A stretch of DNA of 64,000 nucleotides from Pseudomonas fluorescens NCIMB 11764 (GCF_000293885.2 NZ_CP010945.1:5352001-5416000); one strand, 5' to 3'. Numbered from the stretch's first letter, positions 8,996 through 18,029 are shown. Numbers and translations are program-made. Notes: generated from the letters alone by a model not told the origin.

Positions 8996-10356
8996 TGCAC
9001 GGCCTCCACGGCAATCAGCTTCGATTGCTCGGCGGCCAGAGCCTTGAGCATGGTCTGCTGCCAATACTTGTGCTGCAACACGAACAGGCCTTCGTCTTCG
9101 GTGCGCACACCGCTGAGCAGTGGATGCAGGTCGATTTCTTTCGCCGCTTCGTCGGCCCCTTCGATCCAGTGCTCGGCACCACGGGACATGTCGTTCCAGG
9201 CGGTCACGCTGCCCTGGTAGCTGGTCTGGCAGGAGCGGAACTCCTCCAGATCGTCCGGCGTGGCCATGCCGCTGACGTTGAAAAAGTCTTCGTACTGACG
9301 AATGCGGCTTGAACGGGCGTGGTCGCTTTCGCCTTTGGGGGCGATGCAGTAAATGGTGATTTCCGTGCGATTGACCGAGATCGGCCGGGCGATGCGGATC
9401 TGCGAGCTGAACTGATCCATCAGGTACACGTTCGGGTACAGGCACAGGTTGCGCGAGTTCTCGATCATCCAGTCGGCGCGGGCCTTGCCGAAATCCTGGG
9501 CCAGTTCATCGCGGCGCTCATACAGCGGGCGATCTTCCGGGTTGGCCCAACGGGTCCAGAGCAGCATGTGGCCCTTGTCGAAGGAATAGAAACCGCCGCC
9601 CTGCTTGGCCCAGCTGCCAGCGCTCATGGTCGGATTGCTGTCGCCGGCCTCGCGCTGTTTGCGCTGGTTCTGGGTGGCGGCGTAGTTCCAGTGCACCGAG
9701 CTGACGTGGTAACCGTCGGCGCCGTTTTCGGCGGTGAGTTTCCAGTTGCCTTCGTAGATGTAGCTGGAGGAACCGCGCAGCACTTCCAGGCCATCGGCGG
9801 ACTGGTCGACGATCATGTCGATGATCTTCGCCGACTCGCCCAAGTGCTCGACCAGCGGCACGACATCAGCCTTGAGACTGCCAAACAGGAAGCCGCGATA
9901 GGATTCGAAACGGGCGACTTTGGTCAGGTCATGGGAGCCTTCGCAATTGAAGCTCGCCGGGTAACCGGCCTCGGACGGGTCTTTGACCTTCAGCAGTTTG
10001 CCGGAGTTATTGAAGGTCCAGCCGTGGAATGGGCAGGTGTACGAGCTCTTGTTGCCGGATTTGTGCCGGCAGAGCATCGCGCCACGGTGACTGCAGGCGT
10101 TGAGAAAGGCATTGAGTTCACCGTCCTTGTTGCGCGCGATGAAGATCGACTGGCGCCCCATGGTGGTGGTGTAGAAATCGTTTTTATTGGGGATCTGGCT
10201 TTCGTGCGCCAGATACAGCCAATTACCTTCGAAGATGTGTTCCATCTCGAGATCGAACAGGCGCGGATCGGTGAACATCTCGCGCTTGCAGCGATAGATT
10301 CCTTGTTCTGGATCGTCCTCGAGCAGGGAGTGAAGATATTCGGGTCGCAGGGTCAT
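8992..10356 (-). CDS. benA: Benzoate 1,2-dioxygenase large subunit BenA
   Basis: A 454-residue alpha subunit. The Rieske centre is C-x-H ... C-x-x-H ([13 protein letters not shown] and SYTCPFHGW, about residues 90-120). The mononuclear iron site region includes [17 protein letters not shown]. The enzyme adds O2 to benzoate to give the cis-diol. ATG 10356 has GGAGG 8 nt upstream and is preferred to the ATG at 10371. It is first of the benABCD operon and lies behind two BenR-type boxes. Confidence 0.96.
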   Translation of the reverse strand: MTLRPEYLHSLLEDDPEQGIYRCKREMFTDPRLFDLEMEHIFEGNWLYLAHESQIPNKNDFYTTTMGRQSIFIARNKDGELNAFLNACSHRGAMLCRHKSGNKSSYTCPFHGWTFNNSGKLLKVKDPSEAGYPASFNCEGSHDLTKVARFESYRGFLFGSLKADVVPLVEHLGESAKIIDMIVDQSADGLEVLRGSSSYIYEGNWKLTAENGADGYHVSSVHWNYAATQNQRKQREAGDSNPTMSAGSWAKQGGGFYSFDKGHMLLWTRWANPEDRPLYERRDELAQDFGKARADWMIENSRNLCLYPNVYLMDQFSSQIRIARPISVNRTEITIYCIAPKGESDHARSSRIRQYEDFFNVSGMATPDDLEEFRSCQTSYQGSVTAWNDMSRGAEHWIEGADEAAKEIDLHPLLSGVRTEDEGLFVLQHKYWQQTMLKALAAEQSKLIAVEAVQ

Positions 10357-10393
10357 GGCCGCCGCCTCCATTGTTATTGTTCAGGCAAGGCTC

Positions 10394-10456
10394 ATGCTAG
10401 GACGGGGCAATGGGGTGGACTATCCGCGGGGTGCAGACCTTTATCCGTTTAGTGCA
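10394..10456 (-). promoter_or_regulatory. Pben promoter with two BenR/XylS boxes
   Basis: Read on the minus strand, two copies fit the XylS/BenR consensus TGCA-N6-GGNTA: TGCACTAAACGGATA (10456-10442) and TGCACCCCGCGGATA (10435-10421). They are in direct orientation 21 bp apart, as in the Pm and Pben promoters. A TAGCAT -10-like hexamer follows at 10399-10394, about 38 bp before the benA start. BenR bound with benzoate should activate here. The consensus is established knowledge; activity is inferred. Confidence 0.85.
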
Positions 10457-10538
10457 AAACGTATTTTCGGAATCGGACTACATAACTGCTTACAACTTCT
10501 GCCATAGACTTCGCGCCTGACGACAAGGAGTGGTTTCC

Positions 10539-11024
10539 ATGGCTAATCACGGCTACATGACCATAAACGGAAAAGCTCAGGGATTGATTTCAGCGGGCTG
10601 TTCAACCCAGGACTCTATTGGCAACAAGTACCAGGCTGCGCACACGGACGAGATCATGGTGCTGTCCTACAGCCACAACATGACCACTATCGGGAACCTC
10701 AACAGATCCACACACAACCCGATCATCATCACCAAAGCCGTCGACAAATCATCGCCACTACTCGCCCAAGCGCTTTCAAACAGAGAGGAAATCAACTGCA
10801 CGATCAGTTTTTACCGCGTATCGCCCTCTGGCTTGCAGGAAAAGTTCTATACCGTTTCGATCAATGGCGGAGTTATTACCGACCTGACGCTCGAAATGCC
10901 TCACGCCATTCTTCAAAACGACGCCGAGCCACAAGAGCAGGTGGCGATTCGTTATCGCGACATCGCGTGGACCCACCATCTGGCTAAAACCGCCGGTTAC
11001 AGTTCGTGGGGTGAAGAGGGATGA
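10539..11024 (+). CDS. hcp: Hcp family T6SS tube/effector-carrier protein
   Basis: A 161-residue Hcp1 family protein (HGYMTINGKAQGLISAGCS, HTDEIMVLSYSHN, PIIITKAVDKSSPLLAQAL). Hcp forms hexameric rings of the T6SS tube and carries small effectors in its lumen. ATG 10539 has AAGGAG at 10525-10530. The stop overlaps the effector gene start (ATGA at 11021-11024), so the two are coupled. No sheath, baseplate or membrane-complex genes are in the window, so this is an orphan cargo-type hcp. Confidence 0.92.
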   Translation: MANHGYMTINGKAQGLISAGCSTQDSIGNKYQAAHTDEIMVLSYSHNMTTIGNLNRSTHNPIIITKAVDKSSPLLAQALSNREEINCTISFYRVSPSGLQEKFYTVSINGGVITDLTLEMPHAILQNDAEPQEQVAIRYRDIAWTHHLAKTAGYSSWGEEG

Positions 11025-12478
11025 ATCCGTGGGACATCAACAGCGCGGCGGGAAAACTGGTGGGGCAAGCTCGCACGCTTGGCACTCGTCATCTTGCATA
11101 CGGTAGGGCGCGGGAACAGTTCAACAGAGAAGTCGCTTTTTATGCAAAGCGTATTGCTGACGATGTTGGGCGAGGCCACAAAACTCCGGAACAGGGCTTA
11201 CAGGCGCTTGTGCAAGAACAACGCGACCTGCTCATCCAATCGCAAGCCCTGACGGGAAAAGCTCCGGCCGCGATCACTGAACCTATTAAAAGATTGCCGG
11301 TATCAAGGCTCACACAGCCCGTTTCAAAACCTGACCCCGTTCGTTTACTGCGCTACGTCCATGCGCAAAATCTCAAGTCGACTGCCATGAACTCGCCCGG
11401 CGCCTTGAAGGCGGCTACCTCGCCGCATCCTGCCCCGGACTTGAAGTTTTTCCCTCAGGAGCAATGGCCAACGCCGGTCCCACAAGAAGAACCCGGGTTC
11501 TATGTCGTACCGAGAAGCACGACCGCTGACAAACTGCAGGCTCAGCTTTTTACTTCAGCCTCCCCCGCCGTCATCGCCAAATTCAAGGCGCTGAACCCGA
11601 ATCTGGATCAGGTGAAAGCCGGGACGATGATTGTTCTCAGCGATCCGAACAATCATCTGTGTACTTTCGAAGAAGCGTTGTTGATGCAGGCGGCGGCTAA
11701 TGTAAATAGAGCCTTGGAACCGCTGAGTTCGGAAGAGGCCGATTTCATGGCGCGGCACTATGACGAGATTGCCTTCCTTATTTCCAAGGGTTCACTCGGG
11801 GCAAGTGCGGGATTGGCCATGTTCTCGAAGAACCTCCACGACGTGGATATTATTCTCCGTGACATCGAAAATTTGCATACCCGGACTTTTCAAGCCAACG
11901 GTCACCTGAAGTCCGCCGAGTTTTATGCCGAACGCAAACGTCTGCTGACTCAGTTGAATGCTCAACTGACCAAGCTTACAAAAAAAAGCATTGGGTTTCC
12001 GGACCATCCCAATCTGAAAAACGTGTTGGGGATATCGACTAAAAGCCTTGTTCATCGCTGGAGAAAAGCAGGGGCTATTGGGCAGATTCCTGGTTATGCC
12101 ACACATATTGACGCTGTTTCCAAAGCGGCGAAGTACGTCAAATATGGTGGTTGGGTTGGCACTGCGGTGGGTGGTGGAGCGTCAGTCATCAAGGTTCAGG
12201 ATGTTTGTGCAGAAGGGAGTGTGGAGGCGTGCGAGAAGGTGAAATTTACCGAAGCTGGAGGCTTTTTAGGAGGGATCTTGGGCGGAGTGGCAATCGGAGC
12301 AACATTATCGGCACCCGCGGTAAGCAGTCTATGCGTTGCACTTTCTATACCGACGGGTGGGACGGCCGGTCTCGTATGCGGCGTGTTAATAGTCGGTGCT
12401 GGATCTTACGTAGGTGGTTCGGCCGGGGGAATTCTCGGAGAGAGTGCAGGGGAAATAGTCTACGAGAATACAAAATGA
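11021..12478 (+). CDS. Hcp-linked T6SS effector with LysM-like domain and hydrophobic C-terminus
   Basis: A 485-residue protein encoded directly behind hcp. Residues about 159-210 look like a LysM module (FYVVPRSTTADKLQAQLF ... LNPNLDQVKAGTMIVLSDP). Residues 220-350 are helical and charged. Residues about 375-472 are glycine-rich and hydrophobic (GGFLGGILGGVAIGATL, GLVCGVLIVGAGSYVGGSAG) with Cys pairs 396/404 and 438/453. That tail, and two multi-pass membrane proteins right behind it, suggest a pore-forming or membrane-depolarising toxin acting at the inner membrane from the periplasm. No enzymatic motif is seen. The toxin role is inferred from context; I do not recognise a named family. Confidence 0.72.
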   Translation: MNPWDINSAAGKLVGQARTLGTRHLAYGRAREQFNREVAFYAKRIADDVGRGHKTPEQGLQALVQEQRDLLIQSQALTGKAPAAITEPIKRLPVSRLTQPVSKPDPVRLLRYVHAQNLKSTAMNSPGALKAATSPHPAPDLKFFPQEQWPTPVPQEEPGFYVVPRSTTADKLQAQLFTSASPAVIAKFKALNPNLDQVKAGTMIVLSDPNNHLCTFEEALLMQAAANVNRALEPLSSEEADFMARHYDEIAFLISKGSLGASAGLAMFSKNLHDVDIILRDIENLHTRTFQANGHLKSAEFYAERKRLLTQLNAQLTKLTKKSIGFPDHPNLKNVLGISTKSLVHRWRKAGAIGQIPGYATHIDAVSKAAKYVKYGGWVGTAVGGGASVIKVQDVCAEGSVEACEKVKFTEAGGFLGGILGGVAIGATLSAPAVSSLCVALSIPTGGTAGLVCGVLIVGAGSYVGGSAGGILGESAGEIVYENTK

Positions 12479-12858
12479 GCACTGCTCGGTTTGTTGTAGG
12501 TTTGCTATCCGCATCTGTATTTTTATGTATGTCTGTTTGGTGCGGGGTCGCGCTTTATATGGCTTATAAAAAAATCGAAATGCTTTTACATCTATTCCCA
12601 AAAAGCGTTGGAGTAAAAACTTTGACTCCTTTAAGGCATGCAGGATTCTGGGGGAAATTGATGTTGATTGGAGGGATAACCGGTTACGTTGCTTTTCCAC
12701 GACTTTATCTGAAAAATGGTCAGTTAAGCAGTGAAGACCTACAAGCCATTCCAAACTCACTGAGACTTAAATTGGCAATTATGCACTGGCTTCTCGTAAC
12801 ACTTGTGTTAGCGATGTTTGCACTTTGCTTTATCAGCAAATCCGGATTGTTTTATTAG
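12475..12858 (+). CDS. Putative membrane immunity protein (copy 1)
   Basis: A 127-residue protein with about three to four transmembrane segments (roughly 8-30, 55-75, 100-122). The start ATG 12475 overlaps the effector stop (ATGA), the standard toxin-immunity arrangement. It shares the central motif PLRHxGxWGxLMLIGGIxG and the segment LYLKxGxLxxEDLxxxPxxL with the next gene, so the two are paralogues. It is more AT-rich than the surrounding genes, a sign of separate origin. An inner-membrane location fits protection from a pore-forming effector. The function is inferred from position. Confidence 0.72.
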   Translation: MSTARFVVGLLSASVFLCMSVWCGVALYMAYKKIEMLLHLFPKSVGVKTLTPLRHAGFWGKLMLIGGITGYVAFPRLYLKNGQLSSEDLQAIPNSLRLKLAIMHWLLVTLVLAMFALCFISKSGLFY

Positions 12859-12906
12859 CGGCATCCTAAAAATTTACGCCGGAGAAAAAATTCATGAGAT
12901 CGCTAA

Positions 12907-13293
12907 ATGAGCCAGGGAACTGTTGACGTGTTGATCGCCGGCATCGGCCTGATTTACTTTGCAGCAGCATTAGTTTGGATCACTGTCGCATTGCACATGG
13001 CTTACACCAAGATGGACTGGATGCTTGAGCAGCTTAAAAATTGTACGGCGATCATGGTGCGAGCCCCTCTCAGGCATGGTGGTCCATGGGGACGGCTAAT
13101 GCTCATAGGAGGCATTTCCGGGATCGTGACTTTCCCGAACTTTTATCTGAAAAGAGGCGAATTGTGTCCGGAAGATTTGGAAAAATTTCCCGCGAATTTA
13201 AAGCGAAAATTGGCCGTTTTGCAGTGGACCTTATTGGGGCTCTTATTTGTGATGTGCTGTCTCGCAGCCATAGCCAGGTTTGACCTCGCATAA
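12907..13293 (+). CDS. Putative membrane immunity protein (copy 2)
   Basis: A 128-residue multi-pass membrane protein, paralogous to the preceding gene (PLRHGGPWGRLMLIGGISG near residues 56-74 and FYLKRGELCPEDLEKFPANL after it). N- and C-terminal hydrophobic helices differ most between the copies. The gap to copy 1 is 48 bp, so it is not translationally coupled. It could protect against a variant toxin (orphan immunity) or simply add dose. The gene ends 23 bp before the convergent benR stop. Confidence 0.68.
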   Translation: MSQGTVDVLIAGIGLIYFAAALVWITVALHMAYTKMDWMLEQLKNCTAIMVRAPLRHGGPWGRLMLIGGISGIVTFPNFYLKRGELCPEDLEKFPANLKRKLAVLQWTLLGLLFVMCCLAAIARFDLA

Positions 13294-13316
13294 AACATGC
13301 TAATTGGCCGCATGAT

Positions 13317-14276
13317 TCACTCCCGCCGCTTCAACGTATCCGAAGGCAACTCCCCAAACTGCTTGCGATAGTTATCCGAAAACCGCCCCAAATGCAGAAA
13401 CCCATAATCCATCGCCACCTCAGTGACGTTTCGCACATTGCAGGTCGGGTCGATCAGGCATGCATTGATACGTTCCAGGCGTTTCTGCCGAATGTAATTT
13501 TTCGGCGTGGTGCCGGCGTTGCGTTCGAACAACCCGTACAGCGAACGCAGGCTCATCCGCGCCTGTCGCGCCAGTTCTTCGCTATCGATGTCCTGCTTGA
13601 GGTTGCGGGCGATGTAGTCGGCGATCACCTCGAACGTCGCCGTCTGTGAGCCAAGGCTGATACGGCTGACATTGGTCTGCATCAGGCTGAGCATCTTGCT
13701 GACGATGATCTGCGCGTAGTGCTCCTGCACTTTTGGAATCTGCTCGGTGGCTTCGGCTTCCTGGCAAATCATCGCCAGCAGGCCGACAAAACCTTCCAGC
13801 TCATTGAGCTGATAACGGTTCTCCAGGAACCGCACGCCCTGCGCCGGATAGCGCCAGCGTTGCTCGTCGCAGACCGATTCCAGCAACGACGTCGGGACTT
13901 TGAGGATGAATTTTTCGCAATCGTCGGAGTACGTCAGGTCTACCGGATCATCGGGGTTGATCAGCAGCAATTCGCCAGGGGCGAAGTAATGTTCCTGACC
14001 GTGACCACGCCACAGGCAATTGCCGCGCAGCAAAACTTGCAGGTGATAGATGGTTTCCAGCGCGCCGGAAGTGACGCGAACGCTGCCGCCGTAGCTGATG
14101 CGGCACAGGTCGAGACTGGCGAACTTGCGGTGATTGAGACTGGCCAGCGGGTGCCCGGCGCGGGGCATCAGGATGCAATGATTACCGACATGCTGATTGA
14201 CGTAGCCCGACACCGCGTACGGGTCGGCATGGTCGAATACGGAGCTGCGCTGACTCAACAGTTGCGCTTGCATCAT
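13317..14276 (-). CDS. benR: BenR, AraC/XylS family activator of benzoate catabolism
   Basis: A 319-residue AraC-type regulator. The N-terminal cupin-like sensor is about residues 30-190 (GELLLINPDDPVDLTYSDD). The C-terminal double HTH is about 215-319, with SLRSLYGLFERNAGTTPKNY and the XylS-like finish MDYGFLHLGRFSDNYRKQFG. BenR binds benzoate and activates benABCD. ATG 14276 is followed by a second Met; the extension to 14348 lacks a ribosome site. It lies between catA and benA on the same strand but is separated from benA by the plus-strand T6SS module. Confidence 0.93.
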   Translation of the reverse strand: MMQAQLLSQRSSVFDHADPYAVSGYVNQHVGNHCILMPRAGHPLASLNHRKFASLDLCRISYGGSVRVTSGALETIYHLQVLLRGNCLWRGHGQEHYFAPGELLLINPDDPVDLTYSDDCEKFILKVPTSLLESVCDEQRWRYPAQGVRFLENRYQLNELEGFVGLLAMICQEAEATEQIPKVQEHYAQIIVSKMLSLMQTNVSRISLGSQTATFEVIADYIARNLKQDIDSEELARQARMSLRSLYGLFERNAGTTPKNYIRQKRLERINACLIDPTCNVRNVTEVAMDYGFLHLGRFSDNYRKQFGELPSDTLKRRE

Positions 14277-14337
14277 CGGGTCACTCTCATTGTTGTTATA
14301 GGTTGCGTCGGGCCATTCTAGGGCACTGCCCGAAACA

Positions 14338-14375
14338 CACAAAGCCACGAGATAAACGGTCGGTTATCTCGTGGC
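14338..14375 (-). terminator. Rho-independent terminator after catBCA
   Basis: A perfect 12-bp stem gccacgagataa (14344-14355) and ttatctcgtggc (14364-14375) is followed on the minus strand by TTTGTGTGTTT. It lies 22 bp past the catA stop and upstream of benR, so it should separate the cat operon from benR. Confidence 0.8.
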
Positions 14376-14396
14376 CCGGTTCGGCAGTCGAGGTGA

Positions 14397-15326
14397 TCAG
14401 TCCTCGAGTGCGCGAACCCGCTCGTGACGTTGCTGCTCTTCAGGCTGGGCAGACGACTGCAAGGTGAAATCGAATTCGATTTCGGCAAAGCGCCCGCTCA
14501 CGCCGTAGGCCGCCGCACGTGCCTGATCATCGCTGAAGGTGATCTTCGCGATCAGCTCGTCACGGGTGGCGTAGGCGAAATCGTCGTGCAGGTATTGATC
14601 GCCATCGAGGTTGATCTGGGTGGTCAGGTGACGATGATCCGGTGCCGAGATGAAGAAGTGCACGTGCGCCGGACGCTGGCCGTGACGGCCCAGTTGATCG
14701 AGCAGTTGCTGGGTCGGACCGTCCGGTGGGCAACCGTAGCCCGACGGCACGATGCTGCGGAAACGGTAACGGCCTTCGGCATCGGTGACGATACGGCGAC
14801 GCAGGTTGAATTCCGATTGCGTGGTATCGAAGTACGAGTAAGTGCCGCCCGTGTTGGCGTGCCAGACATCCACCACGGCGCCGGCCAACGGTTCGCCAGC
14901 GGTATTGAACACTCGGCCCTGCATGAACAGCGTCACACCCGGATCGACGCCATCATCCAGACGCGCTTCGCCCTGGGACAACGGTGCACCGGCCACGTAC
15001 AGCGGCCCTTCGATGGTCCGCGGCGTGCCACCCGCCTTGCCGGCCTGCTCGTCTTCGGCGTCCATCAGCAGGTCCAGGTAATGTTCCAGACCGAGCCCGG
15101 CCACCACCAGCCCGGCTTCCTGACGCGCACCCAGTACGTTGAGGTAGTTGATGGCTTTCCAGAATTCTTCCGGGGTCACGGCGAGATCTTCGATGATGTT
15201 CACCGAGTCACGCAGGATGCGGTAGATCAGTGCCTTGACCCGCGGGTTGCCGGCGTCATTGAGCAGGCCGCTGGCCTCTTCGAGAAATTTCTGGGCGCTG
15301 GCAGTGTGGGAAATCTTGACGTTCAT
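14397..15326 (-). CDS. catA: Catechol 1,2-dioxygenase CatA
   Basis: A 309-residue intradiol dioxygenase. It has an N-terminal helical dimerisation domain (1-100) and a beta-sandwich catalytic domain. Fe(III) ligand regions are recognisable: EGPLYVAGAP (first Tyr), SGYGCPPDGPTQQLL (second Tyr), GQRPAHVHFFISAPDHRHL (two His). It cleaves catechol to cis,cis-muconate. ATG 15326 has GAGGAA upstream. It is the last gene of catBCA, 51 bp after catC. Confidence 0.96.
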   Translation of the reverse strand: MNVKISHTASAQKFLEEASGLLNDAGNPRVKALIYRILRDSVNIIEDLAVTPEEFWKAINYLNVLGARQEAGLVVAGLGLEHYLDLLMDAEDEQAGKAGGTPRTIEGPLYVAGAPLSQGEARLDDGVDPGVTLFMQGRVFNTAGEPLAGAVVDVWHANTGGTYSYFDTTQSEFNLRRRIVTDAEGRYRFRSIVPSGYGCPPDGPTQQLLDQLGRHGQRPAHVHFFISAPDHRHLTTQINLDGDQYLHDDFAYATRDELIAKITFSDDQARAAAYGVSGRFAEIEFDFTLQSSAQPEEQQRHERVRALED

Positions 15327-15377
15327 GGTGGTTCCTCATCTTGTAATTATTAGCGTAGCGAACTGAACAGGCTGGGT

Positions 15378-15668
15378 TCAGCGGTCATCCTCGCGGATGG
15401 AAGAAGGATGCCGGCACATCGCGGTGACTTCGATCGCCATGTACGGATACAGCGGCAATTGCATCAGCAGGTCGTGGAGCTCTTGAACGCTGTCGACATC
15501 AAACACGCTGTAATTGGCGTAAAGCCCGGCGATGCGCCACAGGTGACGCCACTTGCCTTGTTCTTGCAGGCGCTGGGCGAGCGCTTTTTCGTCAGCCTTC
15601 AATCGGGCGGCTGCTTCAGGATTCATGTCGACCGGCAGGTTCACGGTCATTTTTACGTGGAACAGCAT
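15378..15668 (-). CDS. catC: Muconolactone delta-isomerase CatC
   Basis: A 96-residue protein, exactly the family length, with the usual MLFHVKMTVNLP start and the conserved WRHLWRIAGLYANYSVFD core. It forms a decamer and converts muconolactone to beta-ketoadipate enol-lactone. ATG 15668 lies 10 bp after the catB stop with AGGAG-like sequence; the longer frame is overlap with catB. Confidence 0.95.
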   Translation of the reverse strand: MLFHVKMTVNLPVDMNPEAAARLKADEKALAQRLQEQGKWRHLWRIAGLYANYSVFDVDSVQELHDLLMQLPLYPYMAIEVTAMCRHPSSIREDDR

Positions 15669-15678
15669 AAGGCTCTCC

Positions 15679-16827
15679 TCAAGCAAGATGAATGGCAGTA
15701 GAGGTTTTGTCGCGACGGAAGAACGCCAGGCGCTCTTCATCGAGGCTCAGGCCCAGGCCCGGGGTTTTCGGTACGTGCAGCTCGAAATCGCGATAGACCA
15801 GCGGCTCGCTGAGGATGTCTTCGGTGAGCAGCAGCGGGCCGAACAGCTCGGTGTCCCACGCCAGTTTGTTCAGCGTGACAAATGCATGGGCCGAAGCCAG
15901 TGTGCCGATGCCACCTTCAAGCATGGTGCCGCCGTACAGGCCAATGCCGGCCGCTTCGGCAATCGCGGCCGTTCGCAGCACGGCACGCGGGCCGCCGTTC
16001 TTGGCGATCTTAAGGGCGAACACCGACGCAGCGCCTTCACGCGCCAGGTTGAACGCATCTTCAACGCACTCGATGGATTCGTCGGCCATGATCGGTGCCG
16101 GGCTCATGGTGTTCAGGCGCGCCATGCCGGCGCGATTGTTGCGCGAAATCGGCTGTTCGATCAGGTCGATGCCGTTGGTGCCGAGGATCCGGCAGGCACG
16201 CAGCGCGACGGCTTCGTCCCAGGCCTGATTGACATCGACCCGCACGCTGGCGCGATCACCCAGGGCTTTCTTGATCGCGATGACGTGGGCCAGGTCGCGA
16301 TTGACTTCGCCGGCACCGATTTTCAGTTTGAAGATGCGATGGCGGCGCAGGTCGAGCATTTTTTCCGCTTCGGCGATGTCCTTGTCGGTGTCGCCACTGG
16401 CCAGGGTCCAGGCCACCGGCAGTGCATCGCGAACCCGCCCGCCCAACAGTTCGCTGACCGGCAGGCCGAGTCGTTTGCCCTGGGCGTCGAGCAACGCGGT
16501 TTCGATACCTGACTTGGCGAAGGTGTTGCCCCGGATGCTGCGCTCCAGGCGTAACATCGCGGCGTTCACGTTGGCGCTGTCCTGGCCCAGCAACAGCGGC
16601 GCGAAGTGGCGGTCGATGTTGGTCTTGATGCTGTCCGGGCTTTCGTTGCCATACGCCAGGCCACCGATGGTGGTGGATTCGCCAATACCTTCAATGCCAT
16701 CGGCGCAACGCACGCGAATGATTACCAGGGTCTGGTTCTGCATGGTGTGCATCGCCAGCTTGTGCGGGCGGATGGTCGGCAGATCGACGATGATCGTCTC
16801 GATCGATTCAATGGCAGTTTCCAGCAT
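15679..16827 (-). CDS. catB: Muconate cycloisomerase CatB
   Basis: A 382-residue enolase-superfamily enzyme. It shows the catalytic KxK (FKLKIGAG), metal ligands in RVDVNQAW (Asp), IEQP (Glu) and MADES (Asp), then FALKIAKNGG (general acid/base Lys). It cyclises cis,cis-muconate to muconolactone. ATG 16827 fits the family N-terminus; the frame stays open to 16956 through the promoter and that part is not used. It is the first gene of catBCA, divergent from catR with a palindromic operator between. Confidence 0.95.
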   Translation of the reverse strand: MLETAIESIETIIVDLPTIRPHKLAMHTMQNQTLVIIRVRCADGIEGIGESTTIGGLAYGNESPDSIKTNIDRHFAPLLLGQDSANVNAAMLRLERSIRGNTFAKSGIETALLDAQGKRLGLPVSELLGGRVRDALPVAWTLASGDTDKDIAEAEKMLDLRRHRIFKLKIGAGEVNRDLAHVIAIKKALGDRASVRVDVNQAWDEAVALRACRILGTNGIDLIEQPISRNNRAGMARLNTMSPAPIMADESIECVEDAFNLAREGAASVFALKIAKNGGPRAVLRTAAIAEAAGIGLYGGTMLEGGIGTLASAHAFVTLNKLAWDTELFGPLLLTEDILSEPLVYRDFELHVPKTPGLGLSLDEERLAFFRRDKTSTAIHLA

Positions 16828-16913
16828 GGCGATACCCGTCAGGTTCTTAAAGTTCTGGAACCGATTCTGGTACGGCTTTTTTCGGGAAGCCAATATAGAA
16901 TTGGTCTGACTTG

Positions 16914-16928
16914 ATACCTTAAAGGTAT
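16914..16928. promoter_or_regulatory. Probable CatR operator in the catR-catB intergenic region
   Basis: A perfect dyad ATACCTT-A-AAGGTAT fits the LysR T-N11-A rule (T16915, A16927). It sits 26 bp before the catR start and 86 bp before catB. Divergent control of catBCA and catR by CatR with muconate as inducer is established for Pseudomonas; the assignment of this site is inferred from position and symmetry. Confidence 0.8.
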
Positions 16929-16954
16929 GCAACTGGATTGTTTGCGGAGGCCTC

Positions 16955-17839
16955 ATGGAACTGCGTCACCTGCGGTATTTTCAGGTGTTGGCTCAAACCC
17001 TCAACTTCACCCGCGCCGCTGAATTGCTGCACATCACCCAGCCGCCGCTGAGCCGGCAGATTCAGCAGCTGGAAGACGAACTCGGGGTGTTGTTGCTGGA
17101 ACGCGGCAGGCCGCTGAAGCTGACCGACGCCGGTCGGTTTTTCCATGAGCACTCCACCGCCCTGCTCGAGCAACTGGGCAAGGTCTGCGACAACACACGA
17201 CGGATAGGCCTGGGCGAAAAAACCTGGCTGGGCATCGGTTTTGCGCCGTCGACACTCTATGGCGTGCTGCCGGAACTGATCCGCCGTTTGCGCAGCGGCG
17301 AGCCTCTGGAGCTTGAGCTCGGGCTCTCGGAAATGACCACGCTGCAACAGGTGCAGGCGCTCAAGGCCGGTCGGATCGACATCGGTTTCGGGCGGATCCG
17401 CATCGACGACCCGGCCATTATCCAGACTGTCTTGACGGAAGACCGCCTGGTCGCCGCCCTGCCCGCCGGCCATCCATTGCTGGCCGGACCGATCAGCCTG
17501 CGCGATCTGGCGAAGGAACCCTTCGTGCTGTACCCCGGCAATCCGCGTCCCAGCTACGCCGACCATGTGATCGCGTTGTTCGAGTCGTATGGTGTGAGCA
17601 TCCATGTGGCGCAATGGACCAACGAGCTGCAAACCGCCATCGGTCTCGTGGGCGCGGGAATCGGTGTCACCCTGGTGCCGGCCTCAGTGCAATTGCTGCA
17701 CCGCGACGACATCGGTTTCACGCCGCTGCTGGAAGACAACGCGACTTCGCCTATCATCCTTAGCCGGCGCGTAGGCGATGTCTCGCCGGGGTTGAATCAT
17801 TGTTTGCGGATGATTGATGAGTTATTGCCGAGGGACTGA
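16955..17839 (+). CDS. catR: CatR, LysR family regulator of catBCA
   Basis: A 294-residue LysR protein. The HTH is about residues 1-60 (MELRHLRYFQVLAQTLNFTR ... QPPLSRQIQQLEDELG). The effector domain of the CatR/BenM class follows (FAPSTLYGVLPELIRRL, RIDIGFGRIRIDDPAI, PSYADHVIALFE). It responds to cis,cis-muconate, activates catBCA and represses itself. It is divergent from catB, 127 bp away. Confidence 0.93.
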   Translation: MELRHLRYFQVLAQTLNFTRAAELLHITQPPLSRQIQQLEDELGVLLLERGRPLKLTDAGRFFHEHSTALLEQLGKVCDNTRRIGLGEKTWLGIGFAPSTLYGVLPELIRRLRSGEPLELELGLSEMTTLQQVQALKAGRIDIGFGRIRIDDPAIIQTVLTEDRLVAALPAGHPLLAGPISLRDLAKEPFVLYPGNPRPSYADHVIALFESYGVSIHVAQWTNELQTAIGLVGAGIGVTLVPASVQLLHRDDIGFTPLLEDNATSPIILSRRVGDVSPGLNHCLRMIDELLPRD

Positions 17840-18029
17840 CCGGCGAACGCACGACCAGAATTCAGATACATTTGGTCACAACTTCCTGCCCGACCCGACT
17901 TTGTCGGCTGCAGGGAACAGGTCATCATGCCCTGCGCAGAGAATGCGGCAACACCCTGTCTCATCTTTTTGCAGTCCGAATGGAATTCGGCAGTTACGGT
18001 TTTGCGACGGTAACGTTCAAGGAGTAAGG

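Noticed and set aside
15553..16512. Plus-strand frame of 319 codons
   Set aside because: Antisense shadow of catB and catC, a product of high-GC third positions.
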